Assembly: GCA_052387675.1 (NCBI GenBank)
Contig: JBQTIY010000012.1
Location: 3,582 to 67,581, forward strand
Origin: JBQTIY01 sp052387675
Lineage (GTDB): Bacteria > Planctomycetota > B15-G4
Direction: 5' to 3'
DNA length: 64,000 bases
In this document: one piece after another, positions 51,088 to 61,603 of the stretch
How positions within the stretch are numbered: the first letter of the stretch is position 1
Layout of the letters: each line of letters starts with the position of its first letter
Program-made: the position numbers and the translations under genes
The notes under the pieces: generated by a model
Told to the model about the DNA's origin: nothing
The model's database searches: none
Seen by the model: the letters and a program-made list of their open reading frames with translations, nothing else

Positions 51088-52763
51088 GGCGCCACCTCCC
51101 CCGCCGAGACAATGCCCAGCACTTCGGAGATCGTGGTGACGCCGGCCAAGACCTTGCGCAGTCCGTCCTGGCGCAGCGTGGAGAGGCGGCCGCTGCGTTC
51201 GCCCTGGGTCCGCAGCGCCTGAGTGGGCTCGTTGCGAAACACCATGTCGCGCAGGGCAGGGTCGAGCTCCATGAGTTCGTACACGCCAACGCGTCCGTCG
51301 TAGCCGCTGAAGCCGCACTCCGCGCAGCCGCGCGCGTCGTAGAGCGTGCGTGCAGCGAGGCGCGCGGGATCGAGTCCCACTGCCCGGAGTTCGGATTCGG
51401 CCGGCGCAGCCGCCACGCGGCAGGCCGGGCAAAGCCGCCGCACAAGCCGCTGCGCGAGCACCGCCTGAATTGACGCCGAGACGAGGAAGGGCTTCACGCC
51501 CATGTCCACGAGCCGCGCCAGCGCCGAGGGCGCGTCATTGGTGTGCAGCGTGGCAAAGACCAAGTGCCCGGTGAGCGCCGCCTGGATCGCCACCTCGGCC
51601 GTTTCCACGTCGCGAATCTCGCCCACCAGAATGACGTTGGGCGCCTGCCGCAGCATGGCTCGCAAAATGCGGGCGAAGTTCAGACCGATCTTGTGGTGCA
51701 CCTGCACTTGATTGATGCCCTGGATCTCGTACTCCACCGGATCCTCGGCGGTGATGATCTTCACGTCCGGCCGATTGAGCTCCTTGAGCGCGGCATAGAG
51801 CGTGGTCGTCTTGCCTGAGCCGGTCGGACCGGTCACGAGCACGATCCCATTGGGGCGCTTGATGATCGCCCGGAAGCGGTCGAGGTCGCTGTCCGCGAAA
51901 CCCAGTTCGGTGAGTGAGACGAGCCCGCGCTCCTTGTCGAGGAGGCGCATCACCATGGACTCGCCATGGCTGGCCGGCAGCACGGAGGCGCGCACATCGA
52001 TCGGCCGGCCCTGCACGCTCACCGCAATGCGCCCGTCCTGAGGCTTGCGCTTCTCCGCGATGTCCATGCCCGCCATGAGTTTCAGGCGCGAGAGAATCGG
52101 CGCCGCGAGCTGCGGCTCATGCGTGCCGACTTCTACGAGCAGGCCGTCCTTGCGAAAGCGCACGCGCACGCGGCCATCCATCGGCTCCACATGGATGTCG
52201 CTGGCCCGCTGCTCGACCGCCTGACCAATCATGCGCGTCACGAGGCGGATGATGGGCGCTTGCTCGTCGGCTTCCTCGCCGCCCGCCAGCGCCTCGGCAA
52301 GTTCCGGCCCGGACGGCCCCTGACCCACCCCGTAATAGTGCCGCAGCGCCGCGGCCAGCCCGGCCGGAGTCGCCAGCGCCGCGGCGAGGTCGCGGTTGAG
52401 CAAGAACTGGAGCGTGTCCAGAGAGAAGGCTTTGAGCGGGTCATCGACGGCTAAGACCAGTCGGCCGTCGCGCAGCGCGACGGGCAGCACGCGGTGCTCG
52501 GCCACGACCTCCGGCGGCACCAAGCCGATGACCTCGGCCTTGATCCGGCCACCCTTGCCCAAATCCGCGGCGAGATCGACGAAAGGCAGCTTCTGCTGCC
52601 GGGCCAGCGTGCGCCAGACTTGATCCTCGGTGGCAAAGCCCAGCGCGACGAGGGCCGCCCCGATGGGGATACGCCGCGACTTGCACAGCGCCGTGGCCTT
52701 GCCGATCTGTTGGGCGTCGACCACGCCCTGAGCCACGAGGAGTTCACCCAGCCGGTCGGCCAT
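51084..52763 (-). CDS. GspE/PilB secretion ATPase, first copy
   Basis: A 559-residue paralogue of the downstream ATPase. It has an N-terminal GspE-N domain (MADRLGELLVAQGVVDAQQIG), ASDIHVEPMDGRV, Walker A GPTGSGKTTTLYAAL, EDPVEY, Walker B NVILVGEIRD, ATLHTNDAPSA and two CxxC pairs (CPAC, CAECGFSG). Its sequence differs clearly from the second copy outside the motifs, so the duplication is old. ATG 52763 is chosen with GGAG seven bases upstream; a TACGTG hexamer also lies nearby. The neighbours are the second ATPase and gspF, giving an E-E-F order. One copy may power assembly and the other a second pseudopilus or retraction, which is inference. Confidence 0.92.
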   Translation of the reverse strand: MADRLGELLVAQGVVDAQQIGKATALCKSRRIPIGAALVALGFATEDQVWRTLARQQKLPFVDLAADLGKGGRIKAEVIGLVPPEVVAEHRVLPVALRDGRLVLAVDDPLKAFSLDTLQFLLNRDLAAALATPAGLAAALRHYYGVGQGPSGPELAEALAGGEEADEQAPIIRLVTRMIGQAVEQRASDIHVEPMDGRVRVRFRKDGLLVEVGTHEPQLAAPILSRLKLMAGMDIAEKRKPQDGRIAVSVQGRPIDVRASVLPASHGESMVMRLLDKERGLVSLTELGFADSDLDRFRAIIKRPNGIVLVTGPTGSGKTTTLYAALKELNRPDVKIITAEDPVEYEIQGINQVQVHHKIGLNFARILRAMLRQAPNVILVGEIRDVETAEVAIQAALTGHLVFATLHTNDAPSALARLVDMGVKPFLVSASIQAVLAQRLVRRLCPACRVAAAPAESELRAVGLDPARLAARTLYDARGCAECGFSGYDGRVGVYELMELDPALRDMVFRNEPTQALRTQGERSGRLSTLRQDGLRKVLAGVTTISEVLGIVSAGEVAP

Positions 52764-52978
52764 GACGCTCCACGTAGGGCCCCGCGCCGCGGACAGCAAC
52801 GCGCTCCCGCATTCTCGACCGCCGTTGCGCGTCGATTCAAGCGCGGCGGCCAGCCCGCACCCAGCCGACGACTCGGGCCGCCGACATTGACACGTCCCGG
52901 CCCAGCCCCCTAGGCTCCGGGGGGCTCCCTCCGCACTCCGCGGACCGGAACTCCGTCCCCTTCAACATCACGGCCGAC

Positions 52979-53571
52979 ATGCTCATGCGACTGGCCGCAC
53001 TCACGCTGCTCCTGCTCAGCGCCTGCGCCTGCCCACCGCGTCTGGACTGTTACGAGACACCACGCGACACGCTGGCGGCCTGGCAGGCCAGTCTCTGCGC
53101 CGAAGATGTGGAAGGCGAATACCGTTGCCTCTCGGCCGGCCTGCGCCGCCGCATGGGCAACTTCGCCACCTACCACTCGCTGCGGACTCGGCTGCTTGAG
53201 GACAACCCGGCCGCGGCGTGGCTCCTGGCGCGAGCCGACCTGTCCGATGCCCTGCGCGAAGAGAGCTACACCGCCGAAGGCGATCTGGCCTTTCTGAGCT
53301 TCGAAGCGCGGGGTGTCGAGGTGGTCCTCGAGTTCGAGCGCGAGGCCTGGATCACCGTGACGGCGCAGGATGGCACACAGAGCATGCACCGGCAGGAGGG
53401 CGCGCCCGCGCGCCGGCTGGCAGTGCAGGGTGAGCGCCAATGGCTGCTCTTCGAACAACCGCGGCTGCCGGCTGATCTCGCGTCGGTGCGCTCGATCGAG
53501 TTCGAGGTGCGCTGGATGCTGCGGGATATTGGCGGACTGGCAGCACTCTCGCCTGCCGGGCCGGTGCAGCC

Positions 53572-53575
<4 letters not shown>
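52979..53575 (+). CDS. Small lipoprotein, function unknown
   Basis: A 198-residue exported protein with a signal ending LLSAC (lipobox, Cys ~16; a second Cys two residues later). The mature part is about one third acidic and basic residues and has no domain I recognise. The region TLAAWQASLCAEDVEGEYRC followed by a beta-rich end is compatible with an NTF2/SnoaL-like fold, but this is weak. Its stop overlaps the ppdK start (ATGA), so the two are co-expressed, although no functional link is evident. A TAGGCT hexamer about 70 bases upstream is a poor promoter candidate. Confidence 0.65.
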
Positions 53576-56187
<2,612 letters not shown>

Positions 56188-56207
56188 CGAGCGGGCTGGG
56201 CCGGCCC

Positions 56208-56744
56208 TCAGTGCGAGGGCGAGTTCCAGGTGGCGATCTGATTGGCGCCCTGACCGCGGGCCGTGCGCAGGGCCGTTTCGGCGCGAGCCAGAAACTCATC
56301 AGCGCTGCTGAGCTTGTCTTGCGGAGCCTCCGTGAGCCCCACGCTCAGGCTGACCTGATCGCGCAGCCGGTCGAGCACCGAGACCATGACGCGCTGCACC
56401 ATCGTGCGCGCGCCCTCGGCGGGCGTGCCCGGCAGGAGCATCGCGAAACGGCGCGGCCCGAGGCGCGCCGAGAGATCGACGTCGCGCGAGGCCGTCAGCA
56501 CTTCGCCGGCCACTTCAAGCATGATGCGGTCGAGGGCTGCCGGGCTCGACGCCGAGCCCTGGGCCGGCAGGTCGACCTCAATGACCAAGAGCGAGAACGT
56601 CCAGCGGAAGCGCCACGACTTCTTGAACTCCTCCTCCAGGCGCAGGCGGAAGTACGCGTCGCTGAGCAGGCCGGTGCCTTCGTCGGTGATCAGAGCCACC
56701 AGGCGGCGGGTGTCTTGGTCAGGATTCGTGGCGGGGGCGTTCAT
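56208..56744 (-). CDS. Degenerate GGDEF-domain protein
   Basis: A 178-residue single-domain protein. The fold of a diguanylate cyclase is recognisable: GTGLLSDAYFRLRLEEEFKKSWRF at the start, LLVIEVDLPAQ in the metal-site strand and ADEFLARAETALRTARGQGANQI at the end. The GGDEF loop reads RLGPRRFAMLLPG, so the signature Gly-Gly-Asp-Glu-Phe is lost and cyclase activity is not expected. A scaffold or nucleotide-sensing role is an inference. The start at 56744 is preferred over in-frame ATGs at 56753 and 56756, because GATGAT lies seven bases before it and the longer forms add only MMPG. Confidence 0.72.
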   Translation of the reverse strand: MNAPATNPDQDTRRLVALITDEGTGLLSDAYFRLRLEEEFKKSWRFRWTFSLLVIEVDLPAQGSASSPAALDRIMLEVAGEVLTASRDVDLSARLGPRRFAMLLPGTPAEGARTMVQRVMVSVLDRLRDQVSLSVGLTEAPQDKLSSADEFLARAETALRTARGQGANQIATWNSPSH

Positions 56745-56751
56745 GCCCGGC

Positions 56752-56757
56752 ATCATC
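56752..56757 (-). promoter_or_regulatory. Putative -10 (GATGAT), leaderless start of the GGDEF gene
   Basis: GATGAT then GCCGGGC (7 bases) then ATG 56744. Confidence 0.3.
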
Positions 56758-56820
56758 GGATCGCGGCCCGCGGCGACCAAAGGGAAAGCGCCCCAGCGCG
56801 GGCCCCGCAGCGCTGCCCGG

Positions 56821-57579
56821 TTAGGCGCCCGCGCGCTCGGCGGCCAGCAGAGCGGCCTCGGTCCACTCCAGATTGCTGGCCGTGGACTGCACGTCATCCA
56901 GGGCATCGAGCGACTCCAGCATGCGCACGAGCTGGATGACCTGTTCATCCGGGAGGGTCACCACGGTCTTGGGCACCCAGGTGATTTCACTGCGTTCCGG
57001 CTTGAGACCGCCTGCCGCCAGGGCATCGCGCACCTGGGCAAACTTGGCGGGGTCAGCGCTTATCTCGAAGCCGCCTTCCACCGCCAGGCACTCCTCGGCC
57101 TCTGCGTTCAGCGAGAGTTCGAGCAGGGCATCTTCGCGGGCCGGGGCGGCCGCCACGAAGAACAGCCCCCGCCGCTCGAAGTTCCAGGAGACACTGCCGG
57201 CGGCTCCCAGGTTGCCCCCGTTGTGCTCCACCGCCATGCGCACCTCGCCATAGGTCCGGGCGCGGTTGTCGGTGAGCGCATCGATGAGCATGGCGACCCC
57301 GCCCGGGCCGTAGCCCTCATAGGTGAGCGCCTCGAGTTCGGAGCCCTCGCCGCGTCCGGCGCCATTCTTGATGGCCCGGTCGATGGCGTCGTTGGTCATG
57401 TTCTCCTGTCGCGCCCGATCGATGGCATAGCGCAGCGACAGATTCGTGGCCGGGTCGCCGCCGCCGGTGCGCGCGGCCGTCATGATCAGGCGCGCGTGCT
57501 TGCTGAAGGCGCGCGAGCGCTTGGCATCCACCGCCTTTTTGCGGTGCATGATGTTCTTGAACTGCGAATGACCGGCCAT
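56821..57579 (-). CDS. yebC: YebC/PmpR/TACO1 family protein
   Basis: A 252-residue member of the YebC family, known as a transcriptional regulator in some bacteria and as a translation-relief factor for difficult proline stretches in others. Diagnostic sequence: MAGHSQFKNIMHRKKAVDAKR at the start (the family has W for F), FSKHARLIMTAARTGGGDP, AKNGAGRGEG-type loop (AIKNGAGRGEGSELEALTYEGYGPGGVA) and VRMAVEHNGGNLG. It lies downstream of rplM-rpsI on the same strand with a 39-base gap, so it may be read with the ribosomal genes. Confidence 0.93.
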   Translation of the reverse strand: MAGHSQFKNIMHRKKAVDAKRSRAFSKHARLIMTAARTGGGDPATNLSLRYAIDRARQENMTNDAIDRAIKNGAGRGEGSELEALTYEGYGPGGVAMLIDALTDNRARTYGEVRMAVEHNGGNLGAAGSVSWNFERRGLFFVAAAPAREDALLELSLNAEAEECLAVEGGFEISADPAKFAQVRDALAAGGLKPERSEITWVPKTVVTLPDEQVIQLVRMLESLDALDDVQSTASNLEWTEAALLAAERAGA

Positions 57580-57618
57580 ATGCCTCGCGTCAGGCGACGA
57601 GCCGGCGAACGGGCAGAC

Positions 57619-58020
57619 TCAGCGCTTGCTGAACTGGAACCGGCGCCGGGCCTTCTTTTGGCCGTACTTCTTGCGTTCGACCATGCGGCTGTCGCGTGTG
57701 AGGTAACCGCCGTCGCGCAGCGACTGCTCGACTTCGGGGGCCGCCTTGCGCAGGGCGCGCGCGATACCGAGCGAGAGAGCCCCGCTCTGGCCGGCCGGAC
57801 CGCCGCCTTCAATCTTGGCCCAGATGTCGAACTTCTCGAGCGTCGCCGTGGCGTTGAGCGGAGCCTTGGCTTGCACGCGCTCATGCTCCACCGAGAAGTA
57901 GTTCTCGAAGGGACGGTCGTTCACCAGGATGAGTCCCGTGCCGGGCGCGATGCGCACTCGGGCCACGGCCGTCTTGCGTCGTCCGGTACCCCACACGTAG
58001 GTCTTGCCACCTTCGGTCAT
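57619..58020 (-). CDS. rpsI: Ribosomal protein S9 (uS9)
   Basis: Small-subunit head protein whose C-terminal tail reaches the P-site tRNA. 133 residues. VWGTGRRKTAVARVRIAPGTG at the N terminus, VEGGG-type loop KIEGGGPAGQSGALSLGIARAL in the middle, and the invariant ending KKYGQKKARRRFQFSKR. It follows rplM after 14 bases, the standard L13-S9 pair. Confidence 0.97.
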   Translation of the reverse strand: MTEGGKTYVWGTGRRKTAVARVRIAPGTGLILVNDRPFENYFSVEHERVQAKAPLNATATLEKFDIWAKIEGGGPAGQSGALSLGIARALRKAAPEVEQSLRDGGYLTRDSRMVERKKYGQKKARRRFQFSKR

Positions 58021-58034
58021 GCTGCGATCCTCGA

Positions 58035-58490
58035 CTACTGGCTGCTGCGGTAGGGCGTGGTGTCGACCACGATCGGGCTTTGCGCGGCGTGCGGATGCTC
58101 CGTCCCGCCGTAAATCTTGAGCTTGCTGAGCATCGCCCGGCCAAGGCGCGTCTTGGGGAGCATGCGGCGCACCGCGAGGCGCACCAGCCGCTCCGGATCC
58201 TGTTCGCGCATCGTGCCGGAGGGAATCTCCACCAGCCCGCCCAGGTAGCCGGTATGCCAGCGCTGCATGCGATCCGCGGCCTTGCGGCCCGTGAGGACGA
58301 CCTTGGAGGCGTTGGTGACCAGCACGAAGTCGCCGGTGTCCACGTGCGGCGTGTAGCGGGCGTGGTGCTTTCCTTGCAGGATGACGGCGATGCGGGCCGC
58401 CATGCGCCCCAGCACGAGGCCGTCGGCATCAAAGTGCTGCCAGCGCTGCAGAGTCTCGCCGGGTTTCGCCAGGTAGGTCTTGGTGGTCAC
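58035..58490 (-). CDS. rplM: Ribosomal protein L13 (uL13)
   Basis: Early-assembly large-subunit protein of 151 residues. WQHFDADGLVLGRMAARIAVILQGK at the N terminus, DTGDFVLVTNASKVVLTGRKAADR, the GMLPK-type segment AVRRMLPKTRLGRAMLSKLKIYGG and the short C-terminal HPHAAQSP are all characteristic. The start is GTG 58490, with GTC CTC rather than a clear Shine-Dalgarno upstream. The promoter candidate at 58551-58578 implies a leader of ~55 bases. rpsI follows on the same transcript. Confidence 0.96.
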   Translation of the reverse strand: MTTKTYLAKPGETLQRWQHFDADGLVLGRMAARIAVILQGKHHARYTPHVDTGDFVLVTNASKVVLTGRKAADRMQRWHTGYLGGLVEIPSGTMREQDPERLVRLAVRRMLPKTRLGRAMLSKLKIYGGTEHPHAAQSPIVVDTTPYRSSQ

Positions 58491-58550
58491 GTGACAGTCC
58501 TCGAAGGCGTCTCCGGCACTCTCGAATCGGGAGCCGGATGCGAACGGAGC

Positions 58551-58578
58551 AGGATACCAAAGGCCGCTTTCCGATCAA
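58551..58578 (-). promoter_or_regulatory. Sigma-70 promoter of rplM-rpsI
   Basis: On the minus strand TTGATC (58578-58573), 16 bases and TATCCT (58556-58551). It is the clearest -35/-10 pair in the window and matches the dnaG candidate in -10 and spacing. Confidence 0.6.
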
Positions 58579-58660
58579 TCGCCCGCCCGTCGGGCTGCCG
58601 GCCGCTGCCCGTTCGGCGGACCCGTGCCTGGCCGGACCGTAGCCCGGTTCAGCGCCCAGT

Positions 58661-59446
58661 TCAGCGCGTGACGACTGGCCGATCCGTCCAGAGTTGGACG
58701 CGCAGCACCCCCTCCAGGCCTGGGTGATCGGCGGTGACCTGCAGCAGGTTGTCGATGCGCGCCTGAACCGAGAGATCCAAATGGGTGAAGCCCGCCTTGC
58801 GAGCGCTGCGCCCCCAGTTCAGCACCGCGCCGCCTTCGCTCTGGAACTGCACCGTCCCGTCCGGTCCGGGTCCCACACTCAGCACGCGGACTCCGGCCCG
58901 CTCGATCACATCCCGATAGGGCAGGAGTTCTGCGGCGGCTGCCGCGCATTCCAGGTAGTCCTCCTCGGCGTGCCTCCCATCGAAGGCCAGAGGCGCGGGC
59001 TGGTAATCGGTGGGCCCCGGTCCGAGCACGCGGCCGTCGGCGGCCAGCAGCCAGCCCCCCGGCACTTCGAGCACGGGAACGCGCAGTCGCAGACGCACGT
59101 CGAGTTGCCCTGGGAAACGCGGATCGAGAGCTTCGACAGACTCGACCCAGGGCGAAGCCCCGCTGAGCGCGTCGGCCCAGAGCTGCAAATCCGAGCCACT
59201 TAGCAAGGACGCCTGACCTGTCAGCGCGGCCGAGAGTTCCTGACCGACGCGTCCGGCTTGCTCGTGTGCCAGCCAGTCCGGCGCCTCCATGACCTGCCAG
59301 ACCGCGGGATTGACCAAAAAGCGCGGCGCTCGCTGCAGCCGCCGGTGCGCCACGACGAGCAACGCGATGAGCAGCAGGCCCAGCAACAGCGGGATGAGCA
59401 GGGGCTTGGCCCGCCAAAACCAGAGTTGCGCCACCGTGTCGGCCAT
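58661..59446 (-). CDS. FtsQ/DivIB-like single-pass membrane protein
   Basis: 261 residues. One N-terminal membrane segment (LLIPLLLGLLLIALLVVA, ~16-33) precedes a periplasmic part. Residues ~95-150 (WVESVEALDPRFPGQLDVRLRLRVPVLEV ... GGWLLAADGRVLGPG) resemble the POTRA/beta region of FtsQ, where a substrate such as xPxxLxVxVxEREPvA is followed by LLDxxGxVL. The C-terminal ~100 residues, RIDNLLQVTADHPGLEGVLRVQLWTDRPVV, also fit. FtsQ would imply septal peptidoglycan synthesis. No fts or mur gene is adjacent, so the call rests on the protein pattern alone. A TAAATT hexamer lies nine bases before the ATG. Confidence 0.5.
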   Translation of the reverse strand: MADTVAQLWFWRAKPLLIPLLLGLLLIALLVVAHRRLQRAPRFLVNPAVWQVMEAPDWLAHEQAGRVGQELSAALTGQASLLSGSDLQLWADALSGASPWVESVEALDPRFPGQLDVRLRLRVPVLEVPGGWLLAADGRVLGPGPTDYQPAPLAFDGRHAEEDYLECAAAAAELLPYRDVIERAGVRVLSVGPGPDGTVQFQSEGGAVLNWGRSARKAGFTHLDLSVQARIDNLLQVTADHPGLEGVLRVQLWTDRPVVTR

Positions 59447-59455
59447 GACTTGGGG

Positions 59456-59461
59456 AATTTA
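59456..59461 (-). promoter_or_regulatory. Putative -10 (TAAATT) of the FtsQ-like gene
   Basis: TAAATT then CCCCAAGTC (9 bases) then ATG 59446. It is divergent from the helicase -10 27 bases away. Confidence 0.35.
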
Positions 59462-59487
59462 GGTGAGGCCGCGCCCAGACGAACCGC

Positions 59488-59493
59488 TATTTT
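59488..59493 (+). promoter_or_regulatory. Putative -10 (TATTTT), leaderless start of the helicase gene
   Basis: TATTTT then eight bases then ATG 59502. It overlaps the sense frame of the longer candidate start at GTG 59463, arguing for 59502. Confidence 0.45.
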
Positions 59494-59501
59494 TCGCCGG
59501 C

Positions 59502-61568
59502 ATGTCGAGGCGTCGCCGTCGGTCATCCCCCGCCGTTCCCGCCCCGCCCGGCCCGCCGCCGGCTGAAACACGAGCACAGGCCACGCCGGCACTGCCCGGC
59601 GAGACCTTCCACGGACTCACGCTCAACGCCTTTCAACTCCAGGCGCTCGGCCCGCTCCGCGAGGGCCGGCCGGTGCTCCTCGCGGCGCCCACCGGGTCAG
59701 GCAAAACCTTGGTCGCCGAGATCGCCATCGAACTCTCGCTCAAGCAGGGGCGCCGCTCGATCTACACGGCCCCGGTGAAGGCGCTCTCCAACCAGAAGTA
59801 TCGCGACTTCAAGGCCCTGGCTCCCCAGGGCGTGGGGATCATGACCGGCGACGTCACGATCAACCCGGGCGCGCCGCTGCTGATCATGACCACGGAGATT
59901 TTCCGCAACACGATCTTCGAGAACCCGGCCAGCTTGGCCGACGTCGAGACCGTGGTCTTCGATGAGATCCACTACATGGACGACATCGAGCGCGGCACGG
60001 TCTGGGAGGAGTCGATCATCTTCGCCCCGCGGCACATCCGCTTCGTGTGCCTGTCGGCCACCATCGCCAACCTCGACCAGTTCGGCGAGTGGATCAGCCA
60101 GACCCGCGGCCAAGAAGTGGCCATCATCCGGCATCGCGAGCGCCCCGTGCCGCTCGACCACTATGTTTTCGTGCCCGGCGCGGGCCTGCGGCGAATCGAT
60201 GAGCGCACGACTCTGCCGCGCCTGCCCAGTGCCCGCGGACGCGGCCGCGGGGGGCGCGGGGCTCAGGGCGGGTCCGGCGGCGACCGCAACATCATCGTCG
60301 ACGCCCTGCAGCGCGACGGCAATTTGCCGGCGCTCTTCTTCTGCTTCTCCCGGCGGGAGTGCGAGCAGCGCGCCCGCGAAACCATGCGACGTCGCCGCTT
60401 GCTGGAGAAAGAGGAGGCTGATCGCATCGAACAGCTCTTCGCCGAGATCTGCGAGGTCTTCGAGATCACGCCAGATGAGCAGCTCGAGGAACTGCGCACG
60501 CTCGCGCGCCACGGCATCGCCTACCACCACGCCGGCATGCTGCCGCTGCACAAGGAACTCGTCGAGCGGCTGTTCACTTCCGGACTGCTGCGCCTGCTCT
60601 TCGCCACCGAGACCTTCTCGATTGGCATCAACATGCCGGCCCGCACGGTCGTTTTCTCCTCACTGCGCAAGTTCGACGGCGTGGGCTTCTCCACACTCAA
60701 AGTGCGCGAGTATCAGCAGATGGCCGGACGGGCGGGACGCCAGGGCATCGATACCCGGGGCATGGTCATCTCGCTCCTCGAGGACGACCGCGTGACGGCG
60801 CGTGATCTCGCCCGGCTGGTTTCCAACGATGTCGAGCCGATCCTCTCCCGCTTCAACCTGAGCTACAGCACGCTCATCAACCTGCATCGCACCTTGGGCG
60901 AACGGCTGCACGAGGCCTGGGAGCGCTCCTTCAACAACTACCAGTGGGCGCGCATGAGCCGCAAGAAGCGCGAGCAGAACGCGGACAAGCAGCGGCACGC
61001 CATCAACCTGCGCCTGCAGCTCCTGCGCGAACTGGGCTACATCACCGAGAGCGGGGTCACGCCCAAGGGCGAAGTCGCGGCCGCGGTCAACGGCTACGAG
61101 CTGCCCGTCGCCGAACTGCTCACCTCCGGGCTGCTCGAATGGCTCAACGAAGTGCAGATCGCGGTCATCTTCGCGGCGCTCACCTTTGAGGAACGCAAGA
61201 ACGAACTCTTCCGGCGGCTGCCCCCGCAACTGCTCGGCGCGCACCGTCGGGATGTCGAGTCGCTTGTCGAGGCGCTCATCGCCAAGGAGCGGGAGCTCGG
61301 CATTCCCCCCTCGATCAGGCCGCCGAACTTCGCCATCGGCATCGTGGTCCAAGCCTGGTGCCAGGGCCTGAGCTTCGCCGACATGCGCGAGCACACCACG
61401 TCGCCGCCGGGCGACCTCGTGCGCGTCATGCGGCTCACGGTGCAGCTCCTGCGGCAACTGCGCTCCACGCTGCCGCCCCGTTCGCCGTTGGCCGGGCTGC
61501 TTGACCGGGCGCGCGACCTGCTGAATCACGACGAGGTCGACGCAGCGCGGCAACTCAGCCTGGGCTGA
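59502..61568 (+). CDS. Ski2/Mtr4-type DExH-box RNA helicase
   Basis: A superfamily 2 helicase of 688 residues. A basic leader (SRRRRRSS) precedes motif Q-like LNAFQLQAL and Walker A AAPTGSGKTLVAE (~61-73). Motif Ia is APVKALSNQKYRDF, motif II is VFDEIHYMDD (DEVH-type, here DEIH), motif III is CLSATIAN, motif V is FATETFSIGINMPA and motif VI is QMAGRAGRQGID. The C-terminal ~200 residues match the Ski2-like DSHCT/arch-lacking end (IAFAALTFEER-type, FAIGIVVQAWCQG, GDLVRVMRLTVQLLRQLR). Bacterial relatives (HelY) are poorly characterised; RNA processing or repair is likely. GTG 59463 is an alternative start. The fumC ORF begins right after it. Confidence 0.88.
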   Translation: MSRRRRRSSPAVPAPPGPPPAETRAQATPALPGETFHGLTLNAFQLQALGPLREGRPVLLAAPTGSGKTLVAEIAIELSLKQGRRSIYTAPVKALSNQKYRDFKALAPQGVGIMTGDVTINPGAPLLIMTTEIFRNTIFENPASLADVETVVFDEIHYMDDIERGTVWEESIIFAPRHIRFVCLSATIANLDQFGEWISQTRGQEVAIIRHRERPVPLDHYVFVPGAGLRRIDERTTLPRLPSARGRGRGGRGAQGGSGGDRNIIVDALQRDGNLPALFFCFSRRECEQRARETMRRRRLLEKEEADRIEQLFAEICEVFEITPDEQLEELRTLARHGIAYHHAGMLPLHKELVERLFTSGLLRLLFATETFSIGINMPARTVVFSSLRKFDGVGFSTLKVREYQQMAGRAGRQGIDTRGMVISLLEDDRVTARDLARLVSNDVEPILSRFNLSYSTLINLHRTLGERLHEAWERSFNNYQWARMSRKKREQNADKQRHAINLRLQLLRELGYITESGVTPKGEVAAAVNGYELPVAELLTSGLLEWLNEVQIAVIFAALTFEERKNELFRRLPPQLLGAHRRDVESLVEALIAKERELGIPPSIRPPNFAIGIVVQAWCQGLSFADMREHTTSPPGDLVRVMRLTVQLLRQLRSTLPPRSPLAGLLDRARDLLNHDEVDAARQLSLG

Positions 61569-61590
61569 TGCACTCGCCGGCCGCCTGTGG

Positions 61591-61596
61591 TCCAAT
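61591..61596 (+). promoter_or_regulatory. Putative -10 (TCCAAT), leaderless start of fumC
   Basis: TCCAAT then TGCAGGC (7 bases) then ATG 61604; the same hexamer precedes guaB. An ATG at 61568 (TGATG with the helicase stop) is the competing, translationally coupled start. Confidence 0.3.
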
Positions 61597-61603
61597 TGCA
61601 GGC

